DNA of 64,000 nucleotides, taken from contig NZ_CP018937.1 of NCBI RefSeq assembly GCF_002849695.1, positions 992,001-1,056,000 on the forward strand, read 5' to 3'. The notes beneath the pieces were generated by a model. That model ran no database searches, was not told the DNA's origin, and was given only the letters and a program-made list of their open reading frames with translations. This document shows, piece by piece, positions 45,510 to 53,288 of the stretch; position 1 is the first letter of the stretch, and each line of letters opens with the position of its first letter. Position numbers and translations under genes: made by a program. The DNA is from Bacteroides fragilis (GTDB lineage Bacteria > Bacteroidota > Bacteroidia > Bacteroidales > Bacteroidaceae).

Positions 45510-46097
45510 TTGATTCGTTTTTTTGATATTGTTTTTTCCCTTTTGGGAATTCTTCTGCTTTCTCCCGTTTTTCTCTTTCTTTATATAGCCATCTGCCTTG
45601 AAAGTAAAGGAGGCGGTTTCTATAAACAACTTCGTGTGGGACAATACGGGCGGGACTTTTATGTCTATAAATTCCGTTCAATGCGTGTGGGGGCTGATAA
45701 GAAGGGACTGATAACGGTAGGGGGGAGAGATCCCAGAATAACCCGTACCGGGTATTTTATCCGGAAGTATAAATTAGATGAATTACCCCAGTTGTTCAAT
45801 GTACTGAAAGGTGATATGAGTCTGGTGGGACCACGACCTGAGGTTCGTAAGTATGTGGATTTGTATACTGATGACCAGAAAAAGGTATTGAGCGTACGTC
45901 CCGGAATTACGGATTATGCTTCTATTGAATATGTGGATGAAAATACGATTCTTGGAAAGGCTTCGGATCCCGACAAGGCATATATAGAACAGATTATGCC
46001 CGATAAAATACGGTATAATATGAAATATATATGTAATCGTTCGGTGAAGGAATATTTTAAAATTATATTTCTGACATTTTGGAGCATCATTCGTTAG
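45510..46097 (+). CDS. Initiating sugar-phosphate transferase (PglC/WcfS-like)
   Basis: A 195-residue membrane protein: one N-terminal re-entrant/membrane helix (FFDIVFSLLGILLLSPVFLF), KFRSMRVGADKKG, then the catalytic pair and LPQLFNVLKGDMSLVGPRPE. This is the small PglC/WcfS group that moves sugar-1-phosphate to undecaprenyl phosphate and so starts the repeat unit. No ATG is available: the first in-frame start is TTG at 45510, and homologues start at this same MIRFFD. A weak start on the initiating enzyme may limit its level (inference). Confidence 0.87.
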   Translation: MIRFFDIVFSLLGILLLSPVFLFLYIAICLESKGGGFYKQLRVGQYGRDFYVYKFRSMRVGADKKGLITVGGRDPRITRTGYFIRKYKLDELPQLFNVLKGDMSLVGPRPEVRKYVDLYTDDQKKVLSVRPGITDYASIEYVDENTILGKASDPDKAYIEQIMPDKIRYNMKYICNRSVKEYFKIIFLTFWSIIR

Positions 46098-46208
46098 ATA
46101 CGTTTTTAAAGAAAGTGGGGAAAATCCTTCTTTTTGTTTTTGTACCTTATTACGTGAGAAAGAAGAAGGAGGAGTAGCTCGGAAGTAAGTTCCGGAAAGA
46201 AATTAATT

Positions 46209-46256
46209 CAATAAAAGAGAAAGGATCAGCAATTGCTGATCCTTTCTCTTTTATTG
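46209..46256. terminator. Perfect 48-base palindrome, bidirectional terminator
   Basis: 24-base arms with no mismatch and no spacer (AAAAGAGAAAGGATCAGC... and its exact complement), with A-rich and T-rich ends on both sides. It separates the capsule operon (plus) from tRNA-Thr (minus) and ends two bases from the tRNA 3' end, so it can serve both. Confidence 0.85.
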
Positions 46257-46257
46257 A

Positions 46258-46330
46258 GCCTCTTGTCGGATTCGAACCAACGACCCCGAGATTACAAATC
46301 ACGTGCTCTGGCCAACTGAGCTAAAGAGGC
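46258..46330 (-). tRNA. tRNA-Thr (TGT)
   Basis: 73 bases; the acceptor stem GCCTCTT pairs with AAGAGGC, D arm AGCTCAGTTGG, anticodon loop TTTGTAA with TGT (46296-46294), T loop GTTCGAAT. CCA is not encoded. The anticodon stem as drawn has one T-T mismatch. Confidence 0.93.
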
Positions 46331-46351
46331 GTCATTTCTGTTTTGCGGGTG

Positions 46352-46382
46352 CAAAGGTAGGAAAAACTTTTAAACTTGCAAA
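46352..46382 (-). promoter_or_regulatory. Promoter of tRNA-Thr
   Basis: Minus strand: TTTG (46382-46379), 19 bases, TACCTTTG (46359-46352), about 20 bases before the tRNA. Full match to the Bacteroides consensus. Confidence 0.7.
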
Positions 46383-46415
46383 TACTTTGGCAAAAAATGC
46401 TTCATAAAAATAGTG

Positions 46416-46446
46416 TTTGATAAATCGGATTCTTTGTTTACTTTTG
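46416..46446 (+). promoter_or_regulatory. Promoter of the redoxin lipoprotein gene
   Basis: TTTG at 46416-46419, 19 bases, TACTTTTG at 46439-46446, then 24 bases to the ATG. Confidence 0.65.
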
Positions 46447-46470
46447 CAAATCAATTAATTATAGAAAAGT

Positions 46471-47067
46471 ATGAAGAAGAACTTTTTTTATGTATGTGGT
46501 CTGTCATTGCTTCTTTGGGGTATGGCAGCATGTTCCGGACAGGGAAAAGTGGATAAAGCAACCGTTGTTGCGGATAGTGTAGTGGTGAAAACGGATAGTG
46601 TTGCGGCAGACAGCACAGGATATATTGTGAGAGTAGGAGAGATGGCCCCTGATTTTACTATTACTCTGACAGACGGAAAGCAGATAGAGCTTTCTGCACT
46701 TCGTGGCAAAGTGGTGATGTTGCAATTCACGGCCAGTTGGTGCGGAGTATGTCGTAAAGAGATGCCTTTTATAGAGAAAGATATCTGGCTGAAACATCAA
46801 AGCAATCCGGAGTTTGCCTTGATCGGTATTGATCGTGATGAACCTCTTGACAAAGTGATTGCATTTGGTAAGTCGGTAGGGGTGACTTATCCGTTGGGAT
46901 TGGATCCGGGAGCGGATATATTTGCAAAATATGCATTGCGTGAATCGGGTATCACCCGCAATGTACTGATAGACCGGGAAGGTAAGATTGTGAAGCTGAC
47001 TCGTTTGTATAACGAAGAGGAATTTACTTCACTGGTAAATCAAATTGATGAAATGCTGAAGAAATAA
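46471..47067 (+). CDS. TlpA-like thioredoxin-fold lipoprotein
   Basis: A 198-residue lipoprotein (lipobox MAAC, Cys21), a Val/Asp/Lys-rich linker (about 25-50), then an AhpC-TSA/redoxin domain with ASWCGVCRKEMP (CxxC at CGVC). It is probably a periplasmic thiol-disulfide oxidoreductase that reduces disulfides on envelope proteins. It has its own promoter and is 60 bases before the SLC13 gene. Length is normal for Bacteroides TlpA-like lipoproteins. Confidence 0.85.
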   Translation: MKKNFFYVCGLSLLLWGMAACSGQGKVDKATVVADSVVVKTDSVAADSTGYIVRVGEMAPDFTITLTDGKQIELSALRGKVVMLQFTASWCGVCRKEMPFIEKDIWLKHQSNPEFALIGIDRDEPLDKVIAFGKSVGVTYPLGLDPGADIFAKYALRESGITRNVLIDREGKIVKLTRLYNEEEFTSLVNQIDEMLKK

Positions 47068-47127
47068 GTTGAACAAGCAGGGGTGATTTTTTGTTTTTAA
47101 CATGGAATCACCCCATCTTTTTATTTT

Positions 47128-48993
47128 ATGGCTATAACGATTATTATTCTCGTACTGTCGGCTGCCTTTTTCATGAGTGGAAAGGTACGTTCTGACTTAG
47201 TGGCATTGTGTGCGCTGGTATTATTAATACTTTTCAATATCCTTACTCCGGAGGAAGCGCTTTCGGGCTTTTCCAATTCTGTTGTTATTATGATGATCGG
47301 TCTGTTTGTGGTGGGCGGAGCTATTTTCCAAACGGGGCTGGCAAAGATGATCAGTAGCCGTATCCTGAAATTTGCGGGAACAAGCGAGTTGAAACTCTTT
47401 GTACTGATCATATTGGTGACAGCTGCTATCGGTGCTTTTGTCAGCAATACGGGAACGGTGGCGTTGATGCTGCCTATTGTGGTCAGCATGGCCATGAGTG
47501 CCAATATCAATGTAAGCCGTCTGCTGATGCCTCTTGCTTTTGCCAGCAGTATGGGTGGTATGATGACGTTGATTGGTACTCCGCCTAACCTTGTGATACA
47601 GAATGCCTTGATTGAAGCCGGATATGAACGGCTCTCATTCTTTACCTTCACTCCCGTGGGACTGGTATGTGTTACTGTCGGTCTGATTGTGCTGATCCCG
47701 CTGAGCAAAATATTCCTGACGAAGAAAACAGATAAAGAAACGCGGGGAAAGCATAAGAATAAGTCGCTTCAGGAATTGGCGGGGGAATATCAGTTATCGC
47801 AGAACCTGTATAGGGTGGAGGTCGAAGAATCTTCAGGAATTGTCGGTAAAACAATACAGGAGTTAGGGATTCCGCAGAGGTATCATGTGACAATTCTGGA
47901 AGTGCGTCGCCGATCGGTTTCATCCCGACACTTTTTTAAGACAAAAAAGCAGGAGATGGCAGAAGCGGGAACCCTGATTGAAGCAGAAGATATTCTTTAT
48001 GTATTAGGGGAGTTTGAGAACGTGAAACGTTTTGTCGGTGAGAATCGTCTGGCTTTATTGGATACACATAAGACGGAAGGTAATTTGCATAATACGGATG
48101 AAGGTTTCGATTTTCAGGAGATAGGCATTGCCGAAATCTTGTTGCTGCCTACTGCCAATTTGATAAACAAACCGGTAAAAGCTTCCGGATTCAGGGAGAA
48201 TTACAGCATTAATATATTGGGAATTCAGCGCAAGCGTGACTACTTGTTGAAGAACCTGAAGGATGAAAAAATGCATTCGGGAGATGTCTTGCTGGTACAG
48301 GGAAGTTGGGCAAACATTGCCAGGCTTGGTGAAGACCAGTCGCAATGGGTCGTTCTGGGGCAACCATTGGCTGAAGCAGCTAAAGTGACCTTGAACCATA
48401 AAGCACCGGTAGCGGCACTGATCATGTTGGGGATGATTGTAACCATGATGTTCGACTTTATTCCGGTGGCCCCTGTGACGGCAGTAATTGTCGCAGCTCT
48501 GCTGATGGTGCTGACCGGATGTTTCCGCAATGTGGAAGAAGCTTATAAAACAATCAACTGGGAGAGTATTGTATTGATAGCGGGAATGTTGCCCATGTCA
48601 TTGGCATTGGAGAAAACCGGGGCTTCGGAAGTGGTGTCGCAATCATTGGTGAACGGTCTGGGTACTTACGGGCCTTTTGCTTTGTTGGCAGGCATCTATT
48701 TCACTACTTCGCTGATGACGATGTTTATCAGCAATACGGCTACTGCGGTGCTGCTTGCTCCTATTGCGCTTCACTCTGCCGTACAGTTGGGACTGAGTCC
48801 CTATCCGTTTCTGTTTGCCGTGACGGTGGCGGCGAGTATGTGCTTTGCCTCACCTTTCTCCACGCCGCCTAATGCACTGGTGATGCCGGCAGGACGCTAT
48901 ACATTTATGGATTATGTAAAAGTTGGTCTTCCGTTGCAGATCATTATGGGCGTGGTGATGGTGTTCGTGTTGCCGTTATTGTTTCCGTTTTAG
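47128..48993 (+). CDS. SLC13/ArsB-type permease with two TrkA-C (RCK-C) domains
   Basis: A 621-residue membrane protein. Two halves of about five or six spans each are separated by a cytosolic insert (about 200-410) with two RCK-C-like domains, one starting RVEVEESSGIVGKTIQELG, the other ASGFRENYSINILGIQRKRD. Transport motifs FVSNTGTVALMLPIV and MFISNTATAVLLAPIA occupy equivalent positions in the two halves, as in the DASS family. It imports anions such as sulfate, dicarboxylates or citrate; which one is not shown. The RCK-C domains may sense a ligand. Confidence 0.88.
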   Translation: MAITIIILVLSAAFFMSGKVRSDLVALCALVLLILFNILTPEEALSGFSNSVVIMMIGLFVVGGAIFQTGLAKMISSRILKFAGTSELKLFVLIILVTAAIGAFVSNTGTVALMLPIVVSMAMSANINVSRLLMPLAFASSMGGMMTLIGTPPNLVIQNALIEAGYERLSFFTFTPVGLVCVTVGLIVLIPLSKIFLTKKTDKETRGKHKNKSLQELAGEYQLSQNLYRVEVEESSGIVGKTIQELGIPQRYHVTILEVRRRSVSSRHFFKTKKQEMAEAGTLIEAEDILYVLGEFENVKRFVGENRLALLDTHKTEGNLHNTDEGFDFQEIGIAEILLLPTANLINKPVKASGFRENYSINILGIQRKRDYLLKNLKDEKMHSGDVLLVQGSWANIARLGEDQSQWVVLGQPLAEAAKVTLNHKAPVAALIMLGMIVTMMFDFIPVAPVTAVIVAALLMVLTGCFRNVEEAYKTINWESIVLIAGMLPMSLALEKTGASEVVSQSLVNGLGTYGPFALLAGIYFTTSLMTMFISNTATAVLLAPIALHSAVQLGLSPYPFLFAVTVAASMCFASPFSTPPNALVMPAGRYTFMDYVKVGLPLQIIMGVVMVFVLPLLFPF

Positions 48994-49037
48994 TCTTTTA
49001 GGAGGACTGGTTATCGGGAATTTTCATGCCTGCCCGG

Positions 49038-49772
49038 TCACGGGACAACAGTCAGTTTGGCCAGGTAGTCATAATGTTTGCCCTCTTTTATCATTTCGGC
49101 CTTGAAGCCATTGTCGGCAGCATAGGCACTGAGGGTCTGGAAGTCGATATACAGCCAGTCGAAAGAATCACCTTGAATGTCTTTGTACTGCATGCGGAAG
49201 TCGATTTCTCCATAATAATCTCCGGCCAGGTCGATCAGGAAACTTCCGTCTTCATCTTCGAACAGATAGCGGAGGTCACTTGAATCCATCAGGATGCAAC
49301 CATTCGGGCGGAGTATTTGTTTCATCTTACGGAAGAAGACAGGCATATTCTCCAAGCGTCCGATGATACCGGAACCGTTCATCAACATCAGTATGGTATC
49401 GAAAGTATCGACAAAGTGTTCGTCGAACAGATTAATCTGGCGGGCATCTTTTACTCCCCGTTGTTTCATTACTTCGACGGCCAGAGGAGATATGTCGATG
49501 GCAGAAACGTCTTTGCCGGCTTTCTGAAGCGCAAGGGCGTGGCAGCCACTTCCGGCGCCTACGTCGAGTATTCTTCCGGTAGCCATCTGAAGAGCTGTGC
49601 GTTCGAGCAGGGGCATCTGTCCGGCTTCGCGGAAAAGTTGTTTGACGGGTATTTCGTCTTCATCGAACTGAGAAGAAAATACACGCAGTCTGTCTGCCTT
49701 GTGATTGTGATAATAATCGGTTATGGCGGCACCCATCGGGTCTTTTTCTGCCGGGAGCAGGAATGTATCCAT
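49038..49772 (-). CDS. SAM-dependent methyltransferase
   Basis: A 244-residue class I methyltransferase: the SAM site ILDVGAGSGCHALAL (about 68-82), SAIDISPLAVEVMKQRGV (ribose-binding acidic residue) and TILMLMNGSGIIGRLENMP. The substrate is unknown. The ATG at 49772 is chosen because a TATCTTTG -7 box lies at 49807-49800, 28 bases upstream; the frame continues back to a GTG at 49817, but that lies above the promoter. Confidence 0.83.
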   Translation of the reverse strand: MDTFLLPAEKDPMGAAITDYYHNHKADRLRVFSSQFDEDEIPVKQLFREAGQMPLLERTALQMATGRILDVGAGSGCHALALQKAGKDVSAIDISPLAVEVMKQRGVKDARQINLFDEHFVDTFDTILMLMNGSGIIGRLENMPVFFRKMKQILRPNGCILMDSSDLRYLFEDEDGSFLIDLAGDYYGEIDFRMQYKDIQGDSFDWLYIDFQTLSAYAADNGFKAEMIKEGKHYDYLAKLTVVP

Positions 49773-49799
49773 TGATTGGTTTTTAGTTGTTACAGCGGG

Positions 49800-49807
49800 C
49801 AAAGATA
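49800..49807 (-). promoter_or_regulatory. -7 box of the methyltransferase gene
   Basis: TATCTTTG on the minus strand; it decides the start codon of the methyltransferase. No exact -33 TTTG at the usual spacing. Confidence 0.45.
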
Positions 49808-49827
49808 GGGAATTCACAGAAAAAGAG

Positions 49828-49835
49828 TATCTTTG
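49828..49835 (+). promoter_or_regulatory. -7 box of the small basic protein gene
   Basis: TATCTTTG on the plus strand, about 34 bases before the ATG, divergent from the methyltransferase box 20 bases away. Confidence 0.45.
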
Positions 49836-49869
49836 TCCACGGAAAATATAGAATAAGAAAGGAAAGATT

Positions 49870-50058
49870 ATGAGTTTAGAAGATGCAATTATGGGTGGGA
49901 TTGTCTTTAAAGGAAAGAAAGAAGGCCCGAAAAAAGATGAAAATAAAGTGAAAACAAAAGCGAAGAAAACAACTTATATAAAGGGAACCCATGGTTCCGG
50001 AGCAGCCAAGATGAAAGCTGAAATCCGGCGAAAGAGGGCGAATAGACATAAACGGTAA
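49870..50058 (+). CDS. Small, very basic protein of unknown function
   Basis: 62 residues: a short acidic/hydrophobic start (MSLEDAIMGGIVF), then an almost pure Lys/Arg tail (KKEGPKKDENKVKTKAKK, then RRKRANRHKR). It has a promoter box and a good purine-rich ribosome site (GAAAGGAAAG) 5 bases before the ATG. Its features fit a nucleic-acid-binding protein (inference). It is followed by a hairpin. Confidence 0.6.
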   Translation: MSLEDAIMGGIVFKGKKEGPKKDENKVKTKAKKTTYIKGTHGSGAAKMKAEIRRKRANRHKR

Positions 50059-50064
50059 ATAACG

Positions 50065-50115
50065 ATGAACGATAAACTGTTTGCAATATTAATGTGCAGC
50101 CTGTTTATCGTTCAT
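50065..50115. terminator. Hairpin after the small basic gene
   Basis: ATGAACGATAAAC (50065-50077) and its exact complement GTTTATCGTTCAT (50103-50115). A third copy of the GTTTATCGTT arm lies at about 50133, so two pairings are possible. It sits between convergent genes. Confidence 0.6.
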
Positions 50116-50143
50116 TGTTTAGAAACATGCGTCGTTTATCGTT

Positions 50144-50524
50144 TTAGAACCGCTCCGGCAATATTTCGATCCAGTAATCATCCGGATCGTTGATAAAATA
50201 CAGTCCCATGGCAGTATTCTCAAAGCATACGCAGTTCATTTCTTTGTGATATTGGCGTATGGCATCATAATCTCCCGTTACACGGAAGCAGAGATGGCTT
50301 TCGTTCTCTCCCAATTCATATGCTTCGGTATGGTCTCTCAGCCAAGTGAGTTCCAATAAGAATCCGGTGGTGCTATCTGTGAGATATACCAGGATAAACG
50401 AACCGTCGGCGGCTTCTTTCCGGTGATGTTCTTTCAGTCCCAGTGCTTTTTCGTAGAAAGCAATGCTGCGTTCCAGATCAGTCACATTGATGTTAAAGTG
50501 GTCAAATCTACTTTTTATTTCCAT
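50144..50524 (-). CDS. VOC-family protein (glyoxalase/dioxygenase fold)
   Basis: 126 residues with the paired beta-alpha-beta-beta-beta modules of the vicinal oxygen chelate fold: HFNINVTDLERSIAFYEKALGL near the start, ESHLCFRVTGDYDAI in the middle and FINDPDDYWIEILPER at the end (the metal Glu). It could be a lactoylglutathione lyase, a fosfomycin-type resistance enzyme or a related lyase; the substrate is not shown. Single gene between two non-coding repeats. Confidence 0.8.
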   Translation of the reverse strand: MEIKSRFDHFNINVTDLERSIAFYEKALGLKEHHRKEAADGSFILVYLTDSTTGFLLELTWLRDHTEAYELGENESHLCFRVTGDYDAIRQYHKEMNCVCFENTAMGLYFINDPDDYWIEILPERF

Positions 50525-50573
50525 TGTTGCTAAGTTTATTTTGTTTTAGGTTAAAATAGAACTTATAAAGTTG

Positions 50574-50661
50574 CACCACAGATTATACTAATTAGAGCAG
50601 ATTGTTTATATTAATAATCTAATTAAAATTCAATCTGTGTTTATCCATGTAATCTGTGGTG
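50574..50661. repeat. Nested inverted repeat
   Basis: CACCACAGATTA (50574-50585) pairs with TAATCTGTGGTG (50650-50661); inside, CAGATTG pairs with CAATCTG. AT-rich between. It lies between the VOC gene start and the stop of the DUF4468 gene. Its outer arms resemble, but are not the same as, those of the repeats at 26.6 and 27.7 kb. Confidence 0.65.
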
Positions 50662-50667
50662 GCTGAT

Positions 50668-51747
50668 TTATTTCATAAATGCTTTTGTTATTTTACCTGC
50701 ATAAGTTCTGGGCTGTCCTTCCATTGGTGTCGGGGCAGGCAGCTTCTGACATTCCAGTATGACAGACGGCTCGCTTTGTCCTGTAGGATAGAAACGTATG
50801 CTATATGTCTCTGCTTTCTCCAATTGCTCGTAAGGCTGGTCAGGCGAGAGGATGCTGAATACAACAGGGCTTCCGGAAATTTTTCCTATGGATCCTCCGG
50901 CGTTAGCTGTCATCATGGTCATGTTGAAAGGATCGGAGCCGATAGCGATCACCAGTCGGCCTGCACCCATCTGGATGGCGTTGGCAGGGACTTGATCGGG
51001 AGCTACCTCTTTATAGCCCGGCATTGTGCTTGGAGGGGTAACAGGGATTGCGGGGGTAACCGTAGCTGCTTTTTCTACCTTTTCAGTTTCTTTTTCACCA
51101 CCGATTACCACAACTTTCGGAGCGGTCACTACTGCCGGCTTTTTCGGAGCGGCTTCTGCTGCTGCGGCTTCCTGAGGTTTTTGGCTCAGTGCTTTTGCTG
51201 CCTCTTCAAAAAGGTTATCGGCAAAGTCTACCGTCTTCCTGCGCCATTTGGCAAGACCACGTACCAGTTTGGTTTTGGTTTTATTCAGAGCAAATTTATC
51301 GGTGATCCATTCTTCGGCTGTATATTTTTCTTTTTCACGATAAGTGTAGCGGATTTTTTCTATTTCCATTGTGCACTTCTGCGGCTGGCAGTTAACGGTG
51401 ATTTGATAGGTCAGCCAAGTACGGTCCAAAGAAAGAGCGGTAGAGCTGAATACCAGCCACTCTTCGCCGGTTGCGGCAATGACACCTTGGTCTTTATATA
51501 CCACGCGGCTATTGTTTTTGTTCTGGGCCATGCGTCCGTCAAGCCACTTGAGCATCCGTTCATAGATTTCGTCTTGTGACATGCCGGGAATACTGAATTC
51601 GCGGCTGAAAACTACCCGTCCGTCAACTTCGGGCACGGCGCCCGCAAGGTATCTGCTGTCATCATCATCTTTGTCATTGTCTGCCCAAAGGGTTGCAGGC
51701 AGGCAAATCATAAATAACACGAGAAAAAATTGTGTCAGTTTGTTCAT
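50668..51747 (-). CDS. Secreted DUF4468 protein with a TBP-like fold
   Basis: A 359-residue protein: Sec signal peptide (about 1-22, LPATLWA-D), an acidic DNDKDDDD start, then the DUF4468 domain (about 35-165; GRVVFSREFSIPGMSQDEIYERML...). A Pro/Ala/Val-rich linker (about 205-250) and a C-terminal beta domain (about 255-359) follow. DUF4468 proteins are Bacteroidetes periplasmic proteins of unknown role. It is 19 bases downstream of the MBL-hydrolase gene and probably shares its transcript. Confidence 0.78.
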   Translation of the reverse strand: MNKLTQFFLVLFMICLPATLWADNDKDDDDSRYLAGAVPEVDGRVVFSREFSIPGMSQDEIYERMLKWLDGRMAQNKNNSRVVYKDQGVIAATGEEWLVFSSTALSLDRTWLTYQITVNCQPQKCTMEIEKIRYTYREKEKYTAEEWITDKFALNKTKTKLVRGLAKWRRKTVDFADNLFEEAAKALSQKPQEAAAAEAAPKKPAVVTAPKVVVIGGEKETEKVEKAATVTPAIPVTPPSTMPGYKEVAPDQVPANAIQMGAGRLVIAIGSDPFNMTMMTANAGGSIGKISGSPVVFSILSPDQPYEQLEKAETYSIRFYPTGQSEPSVILECQKLPAPTPMEGQPRTYAGKITKAFMK

Positions 51748-51766
51748 AATCGTATGTTTTATTTAG

Positions 51767-52492
51767 TTATATCTCAAAGCTTTCGCCCCGGTGAGTGATG
51801 GTGATGAAACGGCATCCACCGGCTTCGGCTATAGACCGGAAAGCATTACCTCCCTCGTAGTCTTCGCTGAAGTGCATGGGTACAAATATAGTAGTTTTTA
51901 TTCGTTCGATGAATTGTTGGGCGCCTTTCATATAATCTTTTCCCATTCGGCGGTCGACGGGGAACATTACCAGATCGACGGCCGGAGCAGATTCCCGGAG
52001 AAATTTCACTTCTGCCAGAAAGTCGCCTTCGGCTTTGCGTATCTCTTGTTCGGTAGACTCTTCGCTCCAATGCCAATTGTTGAGGTCACCGGCATGGAAG
52101 ATGCTTTTCCCTTGCAGATGAATTAGGAAGGAGATGCCTACGTCCGTAGAACCGAAAGCCTGAATGCGCAGTGTATCATCTTCGTACTCCTCACCTTTAT
52201 TAATATAGATCGCATCTTCACTTTGTGCCCGATGATGCTTCAGGATATCTTTTGAGAAGATATAGATGATGTCTGGACGTTGCTCTTTCCAGGTCAGTAT
52301 TTCCCGGTTAAAATGGTCGGGATGAAAATGTGAGGCAAGTACATACAGCTTGCCGGGTCGTTGGAGCAGACGGTCGTGTACGATACCTTTATTTCGTTCC
52401 GTTTCCGAAGAATCCTTGTAATAATCAATGATAAGGGTTACACCTTCTGCTTCGATGGCAAACCCACTGTGGTATATATAATCCAGAATCAT
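51767..52492 (-). CDS. MBL-fold metal-dependent hydrolase
   Basis: A 241-residue metallo-beta-lactamase fold enzyme: the HxHxDH site in SHFHPDHFN, GDLNNWH (metal Asp), and the final His in PMHFSEDYEG. It is similar to the UlaG/RomA branch that hydrolyses lactones or phosphodiesters; the substrate is unknown. It has no signal peptide and is cytosolic. Confidence 0.82.
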   Translation of the reverse strand: MILDYIYHSGFAIEAEGVTLIIDYYKDSSETERNKGIVHDRLLQRPGKLYVLASHFHPDHFNREILTWKEQRPDIIYIFSKDILKHHRAQSEDAIYINKGEEYEDDTLRIQAFGSTDVGISFLIHLQGKSIFHAGDLNNWHWSEESTEQEIRKAEGDFLAEVKFLRESAPAVDLVMFPVDRRMGKDYMKGAQQFIERIKTTIFVPMHFSEDYEGGNAFRSIAEAGGCRFITITHRGESFEI

Positions 52493-52563
52493 AAGCGGAT
52501 GTATTTTATGAATGCAATATTACGTATTATTTGTTGGTTGCGCAAGCACAATAACCGGAAATA

Positions 52564-53271
52564 TCAAGGGGCAAGCCTCTCTTTCCGCCAGCTTCCGTCC
52601 GCTTGGAGGGTGTAGAGAAAGCGGTCGTGCAGTCGGTTGGCTCTACCCTGCCAGAACTCGATTCGTTCAGGGGTGACGGCATAGCCTCCCCAGTGTACCG
52701 GACGTTCCACTTCTCTGCCTACCCATCGGGCAGCTTCTGCAACGAAACTGCGAATCAATTGCATCCGGCTCTTCAACGGACGGCTTTGAGGAGAGATGCG
52801 TGCTCCGATGCGACTTTTGTAGGGGCGTTGGTGGAAGTAGGCGTCGGATTCACCGGCAGGGACTTTTGAGGAAATGCCTTCAATGTGTACCTGTCTTTCC
52901 AGCGCGTGCCAGACGAAAGAGAGGGAAATATACGGATTCTTTGCCAGATGACTGCCTTTACGGCTTTCATAATTGGTATAAAAGATAAATTTTCCGTCAT
53001 GCAAATCTTTCAGCAATACGGTACGGGTCGATGGTCGCCCTTCGGGGGATACGGTACCTACCAGCATGGCTGTAGGTTCTTCTACCTGTGCGTCGATAGC
53101 TTCGTGCAGCCATCGGTTGAAAAGAGAAAGCGGGTTGTCGGGAAGATCTCCTTCCTTCAGCCCGCCTTTGGTGTACTCCTGCCGGATGGCAGCGAGGTTG
53201 ATAGTCTCACTCCCGGCCCCTCTTCCGTGAAGAGGGGAATCAGGATGTGTGGACGTATGATCGGTTGACAT
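52564..53271 (-). CDS. pdxH: Pyridoxamine 5'-phosphate oxidase
   Basis: A 235-residue FMN enzyme. The conserved core starts at AAIRQEYTKGGL and runs through GRPSTRTVLLKDLHDGKFIFYTNYESRKG (FMN/PLP site) to the C-terminal PdxH dimer motif RANRLHDRFLYT. It oxidises pyridoxamine or pyridoxine phosphate to PLP. The ATG at 53271 is used (the TTG two codons earlier is unlikely). Residues about 12-20 (SPLHGRGAG) come from a palindromic DNA element inserted in frame before the conserved part, like the one in pbpC. Confidence 0.92.
   Translation of the reverse strand: MSTDHTSTHPDSPLHGRGAGSETINLAAIRQEYTKGGLKEGDLPDNPLSLFNRWLHEAIDAQVEEPTAMLVGTVSPEGRPSTRTVLLKDLHDGKFIFYTNYESRKGSHLAKNPYISLSFVWHALERQVHIEGISSKVPAGESDAYFHQRPYKSRIGARISPQSRPLKSRMQLIRSFVAEAARWVGREVERPVHWGGYAVTPERIEFWQGRANRLHDRFLYTLQADGSWRKERLAP
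53217..53237. repeat. Palindromic element inserted in frame in the pdxH N-terminus
   Basis: CCCCTCTTC-CGT-GAAGAGGGG, perfect 9-base arms. On the minus strand it encodes part of SPLHGRGAG in PdxH; the opposite strand would read LTPGPSSVKRG, the peptide pattern of a dispersed palindrome family. Confidence 0.55.
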
Positions 53272-53288
53272 AAGCAATTACTTTAAAT

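Noticed and set aside
29765..46097. Legionaminic or pseudaminic acid biosynthesis locus
   Set aside because: The synthase, epimerase and CMP-transferase genes are missing; only the early sugar steps are present.
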